Of a stretch of 64,000 nt of DNA, positions 37,037 to 45,027 are shown in pieces. Within the stretch, counting starts at the first letter, position 1; each line of letters starts with the position of its first letter. Location of the stretch: positions 13,448 to 77,447 of the forward strand of contig JAZOVB010000231.1 in NCBI GenBank assembly GCA_045658425.1, in the 5' to 3' direction. The notes under the pieces were generated by a model that saw only the letters and a program-made list of their open reading frames with translations, was not told the DNA's origin and searched no databases. The DNA comes from SIG450 sp045658425 (GTDB lineage: Bacteria > Bacillota > Clostridia > UMGS1840 > HGM11507). The translations under genes and the position numbers were made by a program.

Positions 37037-37069
37037 AAAAAAGGTGTGCAACTACCGAAGCTGCACACC
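37037..37069 (-). terminator. Terminator downstream of the Rep-like gene
   Basis: GGTGTGCA (37043-37050) pairs with TGCACACC (37062-37069). On the minus strand a run of six T follows. The surrounding 36.95-37.33 kb stretch holds no gene, only this hairpin and AT-rich DNA. Confidence 0.65.
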
Positions 37070-37331
37070 GAAAAATGCAAACTCCGATTTGTTGTCACAC
37101 AAAATTAAAAATAGGGCGAAATATACTTATTTACATACCGCTACTTGTGAAATTTGCATTTTTGCCAATTCAATATGTAACGATATGCAAATAAAAGGGT
37201 ATAATACCCCCTTAACAAAAAAACAAGTAATTTCGCTATTTGATTTTTAATTTCATGTGACATATAGTATTATACCACCAAATGCGGAGAAATACAATAT
37301 AAAATATAATTTTCGCAAATTACCGAACGAA

Positions 37332-38139
37332 TTAAACTGTTATTCGTTTGTCAAGATATTCAATAAGCATTTTTTTAAAATACTTTATCGGGTCGGCATT
37401 TTCGCTTTTTTCCTTAAATTCTGTATATTTATCAAACAAGGCTATCAACTTCTTAGCCGTCAAGTATTTCAGTTTGTATTTATGCGGAGAATCAAACACA
37501 CTTATTATTCCCGCACGCATAAATAACAAACGCAGATATGCGGGCTGTGATAATATTTCTATATACTCGTCTGTCAAATTAATTTCAAGCCTTTTAAATA
37601 CTCGCTGTAATTCTTCTTGTTCTTCCATTCCAAAATCTATGCTTGAAATATAATCTTTCAGTCCTTGTATTTTATTATTATATATTTTATTATTTGTGTT
37701 AAAATTTTTGTCCTCTTGTGGTGCAGATTTTTTATTACTTGTTGTTAAAAAATTTAACTGCTGTAAATTCTGCGGGTTTTGTCTCGCTTTTTCTAATTTG
37801 TCGAATAATTTTGAAATACTTTCAAAATTGATTTTAAAATGTCTTTTGGCGGGTATTCCCTTTGATACAACATATAAAACATTAAGCTCTGCAAGTGTAT
37901 TTATTGCCTTTCTTTGTTCGTGTCCTGACAGACAAGTTTCATTTTCTAAATGCTCAACAGTAGAGTAAAAGTAGCCGTCCTCTGTCAATGTTCCTTTATC
38001 TTTATAATAATTATATTCACTTATTAACTGCATAAGCAAGACGGTTGCATTTATGCCGTATTGCTTTTGCAAGTGGTTTGTTAATATGCCAATACCCACC
38101 CTGTGATAATGTGTATGTTAAAATATTTTCACAACTCAT
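37332..38139 (-). pseudogene. Replication-initiator-like protein, frame broken near its start
   Basis: The main frame (from a GTG at 38099) encodes 255 residues starting VGIGILTNHLQKQYGINATV, then a winged-helix-like region (LENETCLSGHEQRKAINTLA) and a C-terminal helical domain. It is in the style of Rep/DnaD-type initiators of integrative elements. The GTG has no ribosome site. A perfect GGGGGAATAAAA plus ATG stands at 38139, opening MSCENILTYTLSQG in another frame that stops after 40 codons. Joining the two needs a small indel in the CAGGGTGGG run at about 38098-38103. So either the gene is mutated, or a base is wrong in the assembly. The initiator role is inferred. Confidence 0.5.
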
Positions 38140-38226
38140 TTTTATTCCCCCTTAAAAACTCAACGCCTTAAAATGCGTTTTAACAGCTTTTCTAAAACTT
38201 TTAATATAAAATTATACCTCGCATAT

Positions 38227-38250
38227 AAAAAGGCAATAATATGCCTTTTT
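38227..38250. terminator. Hairpin between the J-domain and Rep-like genes
   Basis: AAAAAGGCA (38227-38235) pairs with TGCCTTTTT (38242-38250); the T run on both strands allows termination in either direction. Confidence 0.55.
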
Positions 38251-38363
38251 GTGCCTTTAAAATGCACAGTATTTTTCGTGTGAATTATATAATAAAATAT
38301 TAAATAATACAACAATTTAGTAAAAAGTTTTGAAAAGTTGTTCTAACTGCTAACAAAAAAATT

Positions 38364-38396
38364 ATAGCAGTAGGTCTCATTTATGCCTACTGCTAT
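38364..38396 (-). terminator. Terminator of the J-domain gene
   Basis: ATAGCAGTAGG (38364-38374) pairs perfectly with CCTACTGCTAT (38386-38396), followed on the minus strand by a T run opposite 38355-38361. It lies 7 bp after the gene's stop codon. Confidence 0.75.
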
Positions 38397-38402
38397 TTTG
38401 AT

Positions 38403-38918
38403 TTATGCGGTTTTATTTTCTAGTTTGTCTGTACCTTTGCTGTATGCTTTACCGCTTGTACCATACATTTCACGAATTTCGTCAAACTCATAATTTTTAC
38501 GGCTTTTACATCTGTAATTTTCAGGTTTTAGAAACCACGCTGTTTTTTTACTGTGCCATTGAAATTTTAATTCTTTCAACTTATCTTTGTACGCTTTGGT
38601 GTTTCCTGTTACCCACACGAAACAACCGATAATTTCGATTTCTATATCGTCCATTTTCATTAACTCATTTATTAAGTCTTTGAATTGGTCGGATGTTTCT
38701 GTTGATGTCTGTTTCGCCGTATAAGTTTCACCATCTTTCGTTTGATGTATGTCTTTGAGAAATTTAAACAGCTTGTCATATTCATTGTTGACAGCTTTCA
38801 TTTTCTCGGCATCACCGCCTTTGTCGGGGTGGTGCATAAATACCAACTTTCTATATTGCTTTTTTAACTCTTCTAGCGTTTTTGGTGTTGGTGTAAAATA
38901 ATTTAAAACTTCTCTCAT
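38403..38918 (-). CDS. J-domain (DnaJ-like) protein of the integrated element
   Basis: A 171-residue protein. The first about 60 residues are a J domain with the HPD motif (LKKQYRKLVFMHHPDKGGDA), which stimulates Hsp70 chaperones. The rest (about 95-145: IEIIGCFVWVTGNTKAYKDK, FQWHSKKTAWFLKP) is a short conserved domain found with J domains in mobile elements. AGGAGGAATTGAA precedes the ATG. A GTTGACTTG motif, shared with the repressor/excisionase switch, lies about 80 bp upstream, so it is probably under the same repressor. It likely recruits host DnaK to replication or transfer proteins (inference). Confidence 0.75.
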   Translation of the reverse strand: MREVLNYFTPTPKTLEELKKQYRKLVFMHHPDKGGDAEKMKAVNNEYDKLFKFLKDIHQTKDGETYTAKQTSTETSDQFKDLINELMKMDDIEIEIIGCFVWVTGNTKAYKDKLKELKFQWHSKKTAWFLKPENYRCKSRKNYEFDEIREMYGTSGKAYSKGTDKLENKTA

Positions 38919-38981
38919 TTCAATTCCTCCTATACTTTGAATTTTTAAATATTAAGTTGTCAATGTTCGTAGCAATATAAA

Positions 38982-39078
38982 AACACGATCAAAAAAGACA
39001 AGTCAACAGAAACATGGAATAACGAAGCAAAGCGAGTATATGCCGTGAAAGTCTGTTTACTTGGCTTTTTGCCGTGTT
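38982..39078. other. Imperfect inverted repeat, candidate element origin or operator
   Basis: Arms 38982-39010 and 39052-39078 match over most of their length (AACACG outer ends, AAGTCAACAGA / TCTGTTTACTT inner ends), with a 41-base loop holding ACGAAGCAAAGCGAG. It lies in the gene-free 38.92-39.20 kb gap. The left arm contains the GTTGACTTG motif on the minus strand. It could be an origin of transfer or replication, or only an operator. Confidence 0.35.
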
Positions 39079-39160
39079 ATCTTGCAAGCAGAACATGACA
39101 CAATAGTTAAAAATTGAGTATAGGAAATTATGATAAGTTTTGTTTTTATACAAACAAAAA

Positions 39161-39183
39161 CAGGCGTATAAATTAAACGCCTG
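39161..39183 (-). terminator. Terminator at the end of the transfer operon
   Basis: CAGGCGT (39161-39167) pairs with ACGCCTG (39177-39183). On the minus strand a run of five T follows. It lies 18 bp after the M48 peptidase stop. Confidence 0.7.
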
Positions 39184-39200
39184 CTTTCGATAGTTTATAT

Positions 39201-40106
39201 TTATGCCCTACACATATTTTCAAGAGCTTCTATTCTAAAAGCTGTTTTCGGGTGTGATGATTGCAATTTTTCAAGCAAATTTCTCTTGTCTGATATTTCC
39301 ATATCATAAAATTTATACAAGGCTGACAATAAGGCTTCGCCGTACCCTAATTCAAAAGCTACTTTGTCTGCTCTGTATTCTTCTTTACGACTTGTAGAAG
39401 ATACTATAATTGTTAGAAACATCATTGCATATTTTAACCCAATACTTAAAATGTTTTTCAAAAAGCCTATAAGACTTCCAAAGAAAGAGTTATCGCCTAG
39501 CATAATTTGTAACATCTGCAACACCTTTACAAAAATCATTACACCCCCAAAGTACACATTAGAGGCTAGCGATACAAAAACTGACACCTGCCCGTCTCCG
39601 TTTATAATATGACCGATTTCGTGAGATATAACAGCCTCTATTTCTTCGTCATTCATTGTTTCCATTAGTCCACGAGTAACTGCTATTGTATGTCTGCCAA
39701 TGGCAAAAGCATTTACATTTACGCTGTCTACAATATATAATTTTAATTCATAATCTATCATTTTGCTATATGCTGTGCCACGCTCTTTTACACTTTCAAA
39801 TATATTTAAAAGCCTTTCTTTTTCCGTATCTGTCGCAATATGTCTCACATCATATATCGCCCTCAAAATATACTCGGGCAAATTTGTCAAACAAAGTATT
39901 ATAAGCAATATGTAAATCATAGCCAAAGTTATATTTACACTTATAGGTAATTGAATATTAAACCAAAACAAAAAATAACTTGCTATTAGTAACAATAGTA
40001 ACCGAGGTCTAACGGCAAAAATTGTAAATGGGTTTGGCTCAGGTTTACCTCTGTGCTCTTCTGGAATAAGTAAAACTTTTTCTAAATTTTGTATAATTTT
40101 TGACAT
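39201..40106 (-). CDS. M48-family membrane metallopeptidase (HtpX-like)
   Basis: A 301-residue protein. Hydrophobic segments lie at about 30-45, 55-75, 180-200 and 220-245. The zinc site is HEIGH in EEIEAVISHEIGHIINGDGQ (about residue 160), with the third ligand Glu in SRKEEYRADKVAFELGYG. HtpX-type peptidases degrade or mature membrane proteins. Here it is the last gene of the element's leftward operon, 15 bp after the VirD4-like ATPase, so it may act on the element's own membrane proteins or on recipient barriers. A peptidase of this class is not part of standard conjugation machinery. Confidence 0.85.
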   Translation of the reverse strand: MSKIIQNLEKVLLIPEEHRGKPEPNPFTIFAVRPRLLLLLIASYFLFWFNIQLPISVNITLAMIYILLIILCLTNLPEYILRAIYDVRHIATDTEKERLLNIFESVKERGTAYSKMIDYELKLYIVDSVNVNAFAIGRHTIAVTRGLMETMNDEEIEAVISHEIGHIINGDGQVSVFVSLASNVYFGGVMIFVKVLQMLQIMLGDNSFFGSLIGFLKNILSIGLKYAMMFLTIIVSSTSRKEEYRADKVAFELGYGEALLSALYKFYDMEISDKRNLLEKLQSSHPKTAFRIEALENMCRA

Positions 40107-40121
40107 AATATAAATTCTCCC

Positions 40122-41351
40122 TTAAAATGGTTTTATAACTTTTATTTTTTCACATCTCCCGTCATCCCTTGACAGAAAAACGCCCTCGCCTTTTTTAAAC
40201 GATTTGATTTCGTCAGGGTGTACAATAAATTCTCGTACTCGTTTTGCTGTCCCCATACCTGTTTCTTCTCTTTGATTTAACTGATATGTTAACTGCATCT
40301 TTTCATGTGTTCCCAAGGTTTTCGACCATTCCTCAGCACTCCTAAAACTGTTTTGCCTCATAATGACATAATTGTTGCAATTTTCTATAATCTGATGTTT
40401 AAACGCTTCACCTACTGCTGATTCAAGGTCCGCAAGACTTTGCGTTGCACATACACAAGTAACACCTGCACTTCTGCTCTTGTTGATTAAGTCAATAAGC
40501 ACAGAAGAAGCATATACATTTATTTCGTCAAAGACAAAGAAACTACGATGGTTGCTGTTGAATAATTGGCTCACAGCTTTTTTGCTGTCTATCAAAATTA
40601 AACGCCCCAAAGCCTGTGATGTTTCAGGGTAGATTAGTGGGTTTAAAATAAAAAGTATTACCGCACCAGTTTTCAACGCTGAATATATATCTATTCCATT
40701 TTCGTCAAAGATTTCTCCCATCTCACTTTCTGCAATTGTTGCAAATCGTGCTGAAGCCTGTTCTGTTATTTTTCCACTTGCTTTTATTAAATGTAAATTT
40801 TCAATATGATTTTCTTTTGTTATCAAACTATTTTTTTGTAAAACGGCTGATAAACTTTCAAAATTATCTGCTGACATATTTTGAATTATTGATTTGAAAG
40901 ACAACGGAATTTCTGCAATATTCATTAGCTTTACAACTCGCTGTATGTATCTTTCTGTATTGGTTTTATAATGTGGTTCGCTCCATTCCGTCATGTTTAT
41001 CAACATATCTTTTGCAACGGTTTCTGTTGCATTTTTAAGTGGGTTATACTTTGCAGATTTTGTAGGCTCGTTCATATTGATTACATAAAGCGGTCTGTTA
41101 TGCCTTTCACAAAATGCCTTTGTGATTTCATACATAGAACCTTGTCCTGTATCTCCTTTTTCGTCAACTAACAACAATCCTATACCTTTTTCGATGCTGT
41201 GCAAAATAAAATTTGATAATAATACAGTTTTACCCGCTCCCGTTGTACCTGATACAAAAATGTGTTTTGCGTTATCAGGACAATATATAGCCTTTTTTAA
41301 TCTTGTATAACCAATTAAAGTTGAATTTTCTTTATTAACAGGACTACTCAT
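40122..41351 (-). CDS. VirD4/TraG-like coupling ATPase
   Basis: 409 residues from the ATG at 41351, which has GGGGG before it and overlaps the previous stop. Walker A (SGTTGAGKT, about residues 35-43), IGLLLVDEKGD, and Walker B (SFFVFDEINVY) are followed by CVCATQSLADLESAV and a helicase-type NCNNYVIMRQNSFRSAEEW. The order is that of TraG/TraD/VirD4 coupling proteins, which feed a DNA-protein complex into a secretion channel. It lacks N-terminal membrane helices, which may instead be supplied by the 146-residue membrane protein encoded just upstream. No relaxase gene or other type IV secretion gene is in the element, so it probably uses the channel of a helper. Confidence 0.8.
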   Translation of the reverse strand: MSSPVNKENSTLIGYTRLKKAIYCPDNAKHIFVSGTTGAGKTVLLSNFILHSIEKGIGLLLVDEKGDTGQGSMYEITKAFCERHNRPLYVINMNEPTKSAKYNPLKNATETVAKDMLINMTEWSEPHYKTNTERYIQRVVKLMNIAEIPLSFKSIIQNMSADNFESLSAVLQKNSLITKENHIENLHLIKASGKITEQASARFATIAESEMGEIFDENGIDIYSALKTGAVILFILNPLIYPETSQALGRLILIDSKKAVSQLFNSNHRSFFVFDEINVYASSVLIDLINKSRSAGVTCVCATQSLADLESAVGEAFKHQIIENCNNYVIMRQNSFRSAEEWSKTLGTHEKMQLTYQLNQREETGMGTAKRVREFIVHPDEIKSFKKGEGVFLSRDDGRCEKIKVIKPF

Positions 41352-41784
41352 ATAATCTACCCCCATTTGCTGTAAATTTCCGCTCTAATGACATAATTCC
41401 CGCTTGTTCTTTTTTGCGGTTGTACCTCATACGCTTTACTGTGTATGAGGCAACTGCAAAAGATACCGCCGTTAATATAAACCAGCTTGTCAAACTATAT
41501 TGACTATAAACCGATATATTAAAATTATGGTTTAAAAGCCCTTTGACAAGAGCAACGGCAACTTGTGTTGTTTCTTCTAAAAACACCCCCATTTTAGTAC
41601 ATAATATTACAAACAACACAACACAAGGAAACAACACAAAGTTTTCTTTTCTGTCTGTTCTCAACATCAAAAAAACAAACAAAATATTAAATGGTAATAT
41701 CGGTAAACATATCAATATTGCAAGTGCCGATATTATCACATCAAAAACAGTAATCTGCTTTTGTTCTTTAAACTCTTCTGACAT
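41344..41784 (-). CDS. Small membrane protein of the transfer operon
   Basis: A 146-residue protein with about four hydrophobic segments (VIISALAILICLPILPFNIL, LFPCVVLFVILCTKMGVFL, TSWFILTAVSFAVASYTV) and a charged C-terminus. It overlaps the replication-relaxation gene by 17 bp and the VirD4-like gene by 8 bp, so all three are coupled. A membrane anchor for the helix-less VirD4-like ATPase is the simplest role; the family itself is not recognised. Confidence 0.65.
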   Translation of the reverse strand: MSEEFKEQKQITVFDVIISALAILICLPILPFNILFVFLMLRTDRKENFVLFPCVVLFVILCTKMGVFLEETTQVAVALVKGLLNHNFNISVYSQYSLTSWFILTAVSFAVASYTVKRMRYNRKKEQAGIMSLERKFTANGGRLYE

Positions 41785-42394
41785 ATTCCATCACCTTTTC
41801 TAACGGCGTTATTTTTACGCCATATTTTTCACCTATAACTTTTACATTATCAACAACCTTTTGTCTGTCGCTTGGAATAAACCAAAGCTGAAAATCAAAA
41901 ATTTTGTAATTATTCTTTATATTCTTTTCAAGAGTTATTGGCTTTTTTGCTGACAACTCAATTTCTACGCAATAGATTTTATAGTCTTTTGTATATTCAA
42001 AGTCGGGAAAGTGTTTAGGATTACCAAACCCCGCTTTATGTTTCATTTCTCGTTCAGTTGTAATGCTTGATTTTTCTACACCCTCATTATTTATCAAATA
42101 TATAGCGGTATCAATTACAGCTATATCATGCGTTATCTGTTCTATTCTTACATTCGGGGTGTAATATTCCAAGTCAAGCAATCTTTCTGCTCTTTTTGTA
42201 ACAAAATAAAGTCTTGGAACGCCATACAAAAAATGCTTTCTTTCTATATAGCCTGCTTCTATCAGCTTTTTTAATCTCCTATCACATGCACGCTGACCGC
42301 TAAAACCACATAAGACTTTTATTTGTCTTGAAAGTAAAAAACGCCATTTTTGAATTTCTTTAATAATAGCTATATCTCTTTCCATTAAAACCAT
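41768..42394 (-). CDS. Replication-relaxation family protein
   Basis: A 208-residue protein with an N-terminal winged helix (IAIIKEIQKWRFLLSRQIKV, then GQRACDRRLKKLIEAGYIER) and a C-terminal half (ITHDIAVIDTAIYLI, PDFEYTKDYKIYCVEIELSA) resembling a nuclease-fold strand arrangement with D, E and K in place. This is the replication-relaxation family known from plasmids and integrative elements. In this element, which lacks a canonical relaxase, it is the best candidate for the DNA-processing protein, by position next to the VirD4-like ATPase. That role is inference. AAGGTGG precedes the ATG at 42394. Confidence 0.7.
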   Translation of the reverse strand: MVLMERDIAIIKEIQKWRFLLSRQIKVLCGFSGQRACDRRLKKLIEAGYIERKHFLYGVPRLYFVTKRAERLLDLEYYTPNVRIEQITHDIAVIDTAIYLINNEGVEKSSITTEREMKHKAGFGNPKHFPDFEYTKDYKIYCVEIELSAKKPITLEKNIKNNYKIFDFQLWFIPSDRQKVVDNVKVIGEKYGVKITPLEKVMEYVRRV

Positions 42395-42407
42395 ATAAAA
42401 CCACCTT

Positions 42408-42581
42408 TCAAATTTCGCTTTCGTTTAAATATTCGATAAATTTTTCATAATTTATCAAATATTTCGCCCCTGCTTTACGATAGACAATTTTGTCTTGTAA
42501 ACACAATTGCCTTATGTAATGCACGGCTAAACCTGTCCGTTTTGCTGTTTCTTTAATTGTCAACATCGTTGGTACTGTCAT
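42408..42581 (-). CDS. xis: Excisionase-like small HTH protein
   Basis: A 57-residue protein: MTVPTMLTIKETAKRTGLAV, HYIRQLCLQDKIVYRKAGAK, then YLINYEKFIEYLNE. The HTH_17 layout with a basic wing is typical of excisionases of Tn916-like elements. GGAGGGGAAATGTT precedes the ATG. It is the first gene of the leftward operon from the switch region, and its stop overlaps the ribosome site of the next gene. It probably directs excision together with the integrase on the opposite strand. Confidence 0.75.
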   Translation of the reverse strand: MTVPTMLTIKETAKRTGLAVHYIRQLCLQDKIVYRKAGAKYLINYEKFIEYLNESEI

Positions 42582-42630
42582 AACATTTCCCCTCCCTTCA
42601 TAATTTCAACAAGCCACCAAGTAAATTATT

Positions 42631-42685
42631 GTTGACTTGTTTTCGTTTTTAGTATATAATAATTATAGACATAATTCAAGTCAAC
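42631..42685. promoter_or_regulatory. Face-to-face overlapping promoters with shared operator (element switch)
   Basis: GTTGACTTG (42631-42639) and its reverse complement (42677-42685) form a 9 bp inverted repeat. Each contains a TTGACT -35. The rightward promoter is TTGACT (42632-42637), 17 bp, TATAAT (42655-42660). The leftward promoter is TTGACT (42679-42684), 17 bp, TATTAT (42656-42661). The -10 boxes overlap, so only one polymerase can bind at a time. The rightward one drives the repressor and integrase, the leftward one the excisionase/transfer operon. Confidence 0.75.
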
Positions 42686-42749
42686 TAAAATATTTATAAA
42701 TCACCAAAAGATATTAATAGTAAATTATAATTAACGAAAGGAATTGAAA

Positions 42750-43409
42750 ATGGATACCAAACTCACAGCAAAACGGCTTAAAAAACTAAGAAAAGAAGCA
42801 GGGTATTCTCACGAACGCTTAGCTGCAACTCTAATAGAAAAATATAACATAAAGATTACGCCCGCATCATTAAAAAAATATGAAATTTCAGAACAACCAC
42901 ATAGCAATTATGGTGCTGTAAAAGGTATGCGTATTGAGTATCTATATATGTTTGCCGATTTTTACAATGTATCAAGTGACTATATTTTAGGTTTTACAAA
43001 TTCTACAAATAGAAATATAACAGCAAAACACATTACAGATAAAACAGGCCTTTCAAGTAAAGCAGTTGAAAATTTAGAAATGCTATATAAAACAGAAGTT
43101 GGGTGCATACCGCCTTATTTAGTTATTGACTATATGCTATCAAATCAAGAGTTTATAGAAAACTACCCCAATACAATAATTAGCTATTATCTTGCTAAAA
43201 AAATGAGTGATAAAAAATTTAACACTTCAACACCTGAATATTATAATACCCAATGGAACATTGAAAGCATAGAATTCAAAAAATATTTATCAATACAACG
43301 AATGGAACGCTTAATTGATAACTTTTATAATAATTATGTTAATTATGATATTGAAGAGGAACTATCGTTATTGAGAAAGGATGAAGAAGATGGCAATGAA
43401 AATGAATAG
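42750..43409 (+). CDS. XRE-family repressor of the element
   Basis: 219 residues from the ATG at 42750 (GAAAGGA before it). The N-terminal HTH (LTAKRLKKLRKEAGYSHERL, with KKYEISEQPHSNYGAVKGMR) is followed by a helical region without known motifs. It is the likely immunity repressor, binding the GTTGACTTG operators upstream. The gene overlaps the integrase start by 20 bp, so repressor and integrase are made together when the rightward promoter is active. Confidence 0.75.
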   Translation: MDTKLTAKRLKKLRKEAGYSHERLAATLIEKYNIKITPASLKKYEISEQPHSNYGAVKGMRIEYLYMFADFYNVSSDYILGFTNSTNRNITAKHITDKTGLSSKAVENLEMLYKTEVGCIPPYLVIDYMLSNQEFIENYPNTIISYYLAKKMSDKKFNTSTPEYYNTQWNIESIEFKKYLSIQRMERLIDNFYNNYVNYDIEEELSLLRKDEEDGNENE

Positions 43410-44841
43410 CGGTTTGCCGTCAGGCGTTTCTGCTGTAAAAGACCGCCCCGGTCTTTATCGTATCAGATGTGCAGTACACGGCAAAAATTACAGCGAATAT
43501 TACAGAACAGAAGAAATAAGCAAAAAGAAACTGCAAAGTGAACTGCAAAAGGTTGTTGACTCATTCAAGGAACGAATTGAGTGTGGAATGCTTAAAAATA
43601 ATGACATAAGCGAAAAAAGTACATTTGAGCAAGCTGTTGAATGGTTTGTTAATATGCGAAAACTCAACATTCGGGAAAGCACACAACTAACCGACAAATT
43701 TATTTTTGAGCATTATCTTATCCCCCGCATTGGCAAGTATAAACTTAAAGAAATAACCTCGCCTATGGTTACAAAGCTATTAGCAGAGCTGTTGGAAAAA
43801 GGCGGTGGCGGGCGGGCTACATATAATGCAAAACCCGAATTTATAGAATTAATGCACGAAAGAAAACCCAAAAGAACTGACGGCGGTTTTAATCTTGTTG
43901 CTCGGGAAATAGGTATAAATGAAGATACTACATTTATAAGAGTAAGAAAAGGCGGGAACTGTAACGAAGATGTTGCAAAAAGAGTTGCTAAATATTACGG
44001 CGTATCACTTGGCACAGCCTTTGACAAAAAAGAAGATATAAAACCGTTGTCGGCTTCTTATGTTTCAAAAATCACTTACACGCTGTCAGCCCTTTTCACA
44101 GCTTGCGTTAAAAATGGCGTTTTACTTACTAACCCTGTTGCCAATGCGACAAAACCCCGCATTGGCGAAATGGATATACCCCCATATCTTGATAATACAA
44201 CTATACCAATATTCTTAAATGCACTAAATGAAATCAATATTGATAATTCAATATGCGTTTCACTGATACTGATGTTAATGCTTGGTTTGAGAAGCGGGGA
44301 AGCTCGGGCGTTGCGTTGGGTAGATGTTGACTTTAATTCAAATGTTGTCAGCATTGAAAAGAATGTAGGCGATACATTCAACGGGTTAGCCTTAACCGAT
44401 TTGAAAACAAAAAGGTCAAGGCGTAAATTACCACTTTCGCCGTTACTAAAAGATATATTATTAAACCATAAAAATATATTAGATAAAAAAGCCGACCAAC
44501 ATGGAAAAACTTGGAACAAAAACGGTGTCATATGTCCTAACGCAATGGGCGGGCTAATGGAAAAGGCTGTGCCGAATAAGGCGATAAAAAAGATATTGAA
44601 CAAAAATAAAGAATTACCCCAAGGGCTTCATGCTCATTCTTTACGGCATAGTTTTGTATCTTTGCTAATTTCAAACGGTCTTGATGTTGTAAATGTTGCC
44701 TCACTTGCGGGTGATACAATAGAAATTATAAGCAAACATTATGCCCATAGTTTTGCAGAGCGTAGAGCCGCCGCAATGAATATTGTCGGCGACTCGTTCG
44801 CACAACTTAATAACAGCAACAATTATTTAAAAATTTCATAA
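43390..44841 (+). CDS. int: Tyrosine integrase with an inserted HTH-like domain
   Basis: 483 residues from the ATG at 43390, which is better spaced from AAAGG than the ATG at 43381. It carries an arm-binding N-domain, an SAM-like core-binding domain (FEQAVEWFVNMRKLNIRES), and a catalytic domain with LRSGEARALRW (Arg), HAHSLRHSF (His-Arg-His) and HYAHSF (nucleophile Tyr). Between the two parts of the core-binding domain (about residues 140-225) is an insertion that reads like a helix-turn-helix (LVAREIGINEDTTFIRVRKG, VAKRVAKYYGVSLGTAF). It sits at the guaA-proximal end of the element, the usual place for guaA-targeting integrases. Confidence 0.85.
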   Translation: MAMKMNSGLPSGVSAVKDRPGLYRIRCAVHGKNYSEYYRTEEISKKKLQSELQKVVDSFKERIECGMLKNNDISEKSTFEQAVEWFVNMRKLNIRESTQLTDKFIFEHYLIPRIGKYKLKEITSPMVTKLLAELLEKGGGGRATYNAKPEFIELMHERKPKRTDGGFNLVAREIGINEDTTFIRVRKGGNCNEDVAKRVAKYYGVSLGTAFDKKEDIKPLSASYVSKITYTLSALFTACVKNGVLLTNPVANATKPRIGEMDIPPYLDNTTIPIFLNALNEINIDNSICVSLILMLMLGLRSGEARALRWVDVDFNSNVVSIEKNVGDTFNGLALTDLKTKRSRRKLPLSPLLKDILLNHKNILDKKADQHGKTWNKNGVICPNAMGGLMEKAVPNKAIKKILNKNKELPQGLHAHSLRHSFVSLLISNGLDVVNVASLAGDTIEIISKHYAHSFAERRAAAMNIVGDSFAQLNNSNNYLKIS

Positions 44842-44847
44842 AAGTAT

Positions 44848-44884
44848 AAAACGCCTTTGTCCCAAAATGACAAGGCGTTTTTTG
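44848..44884 (+). terminator. Terminator of the integrase gene
   Basis: AAAACGCC-T-TTGTC pairs with GACAAGGCGTTTT around CCAAAAT, ending in six T. It lies 7 bp after the integrase stop. Confidence 0.8.
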
Positions 44885-44906
44885 TAGTCAATTTTGTGGT
44901 CAAAAA
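44883..44906. repeat. Right terminal arm repeat of the integrated element
   Basis: Matches 34741-34764 at 23 of 24 bases in the same orientation (GTAGTC at 44884-44889, GTGGTC at 44896-44901). A reverse GACCAC follows at about 44932, giving a denser set of candidate integrase arm sites on this side. Confidence 0.65.
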
Positions 44907-44964
44907 GTTGTAAAAAGTAGCTAAAATTTAGACCACAACGCAAAAAGTTACAAAAAGCAAAAAC

Positions 44965-44998
44965 GCCGTAAAGCCTTATTTTGCAAGGGTTTACGGCA
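44965..44998. terminator. Terminator downstream of guaA
   Basis: GCCGTAAAGCC (44965-44975) pairs with GGGTTTACGGC with one bulge, followed by TTTTTG on the minus strand and ATTTTATT on the plus strand. It lies on the element side of the attachment core, so the element would supply guaA with a terminator. Confidence 0.65.
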
Positions 44999-45027
44999 TT
45001 TTATTAAAATTTACAAAACCTCAAATT

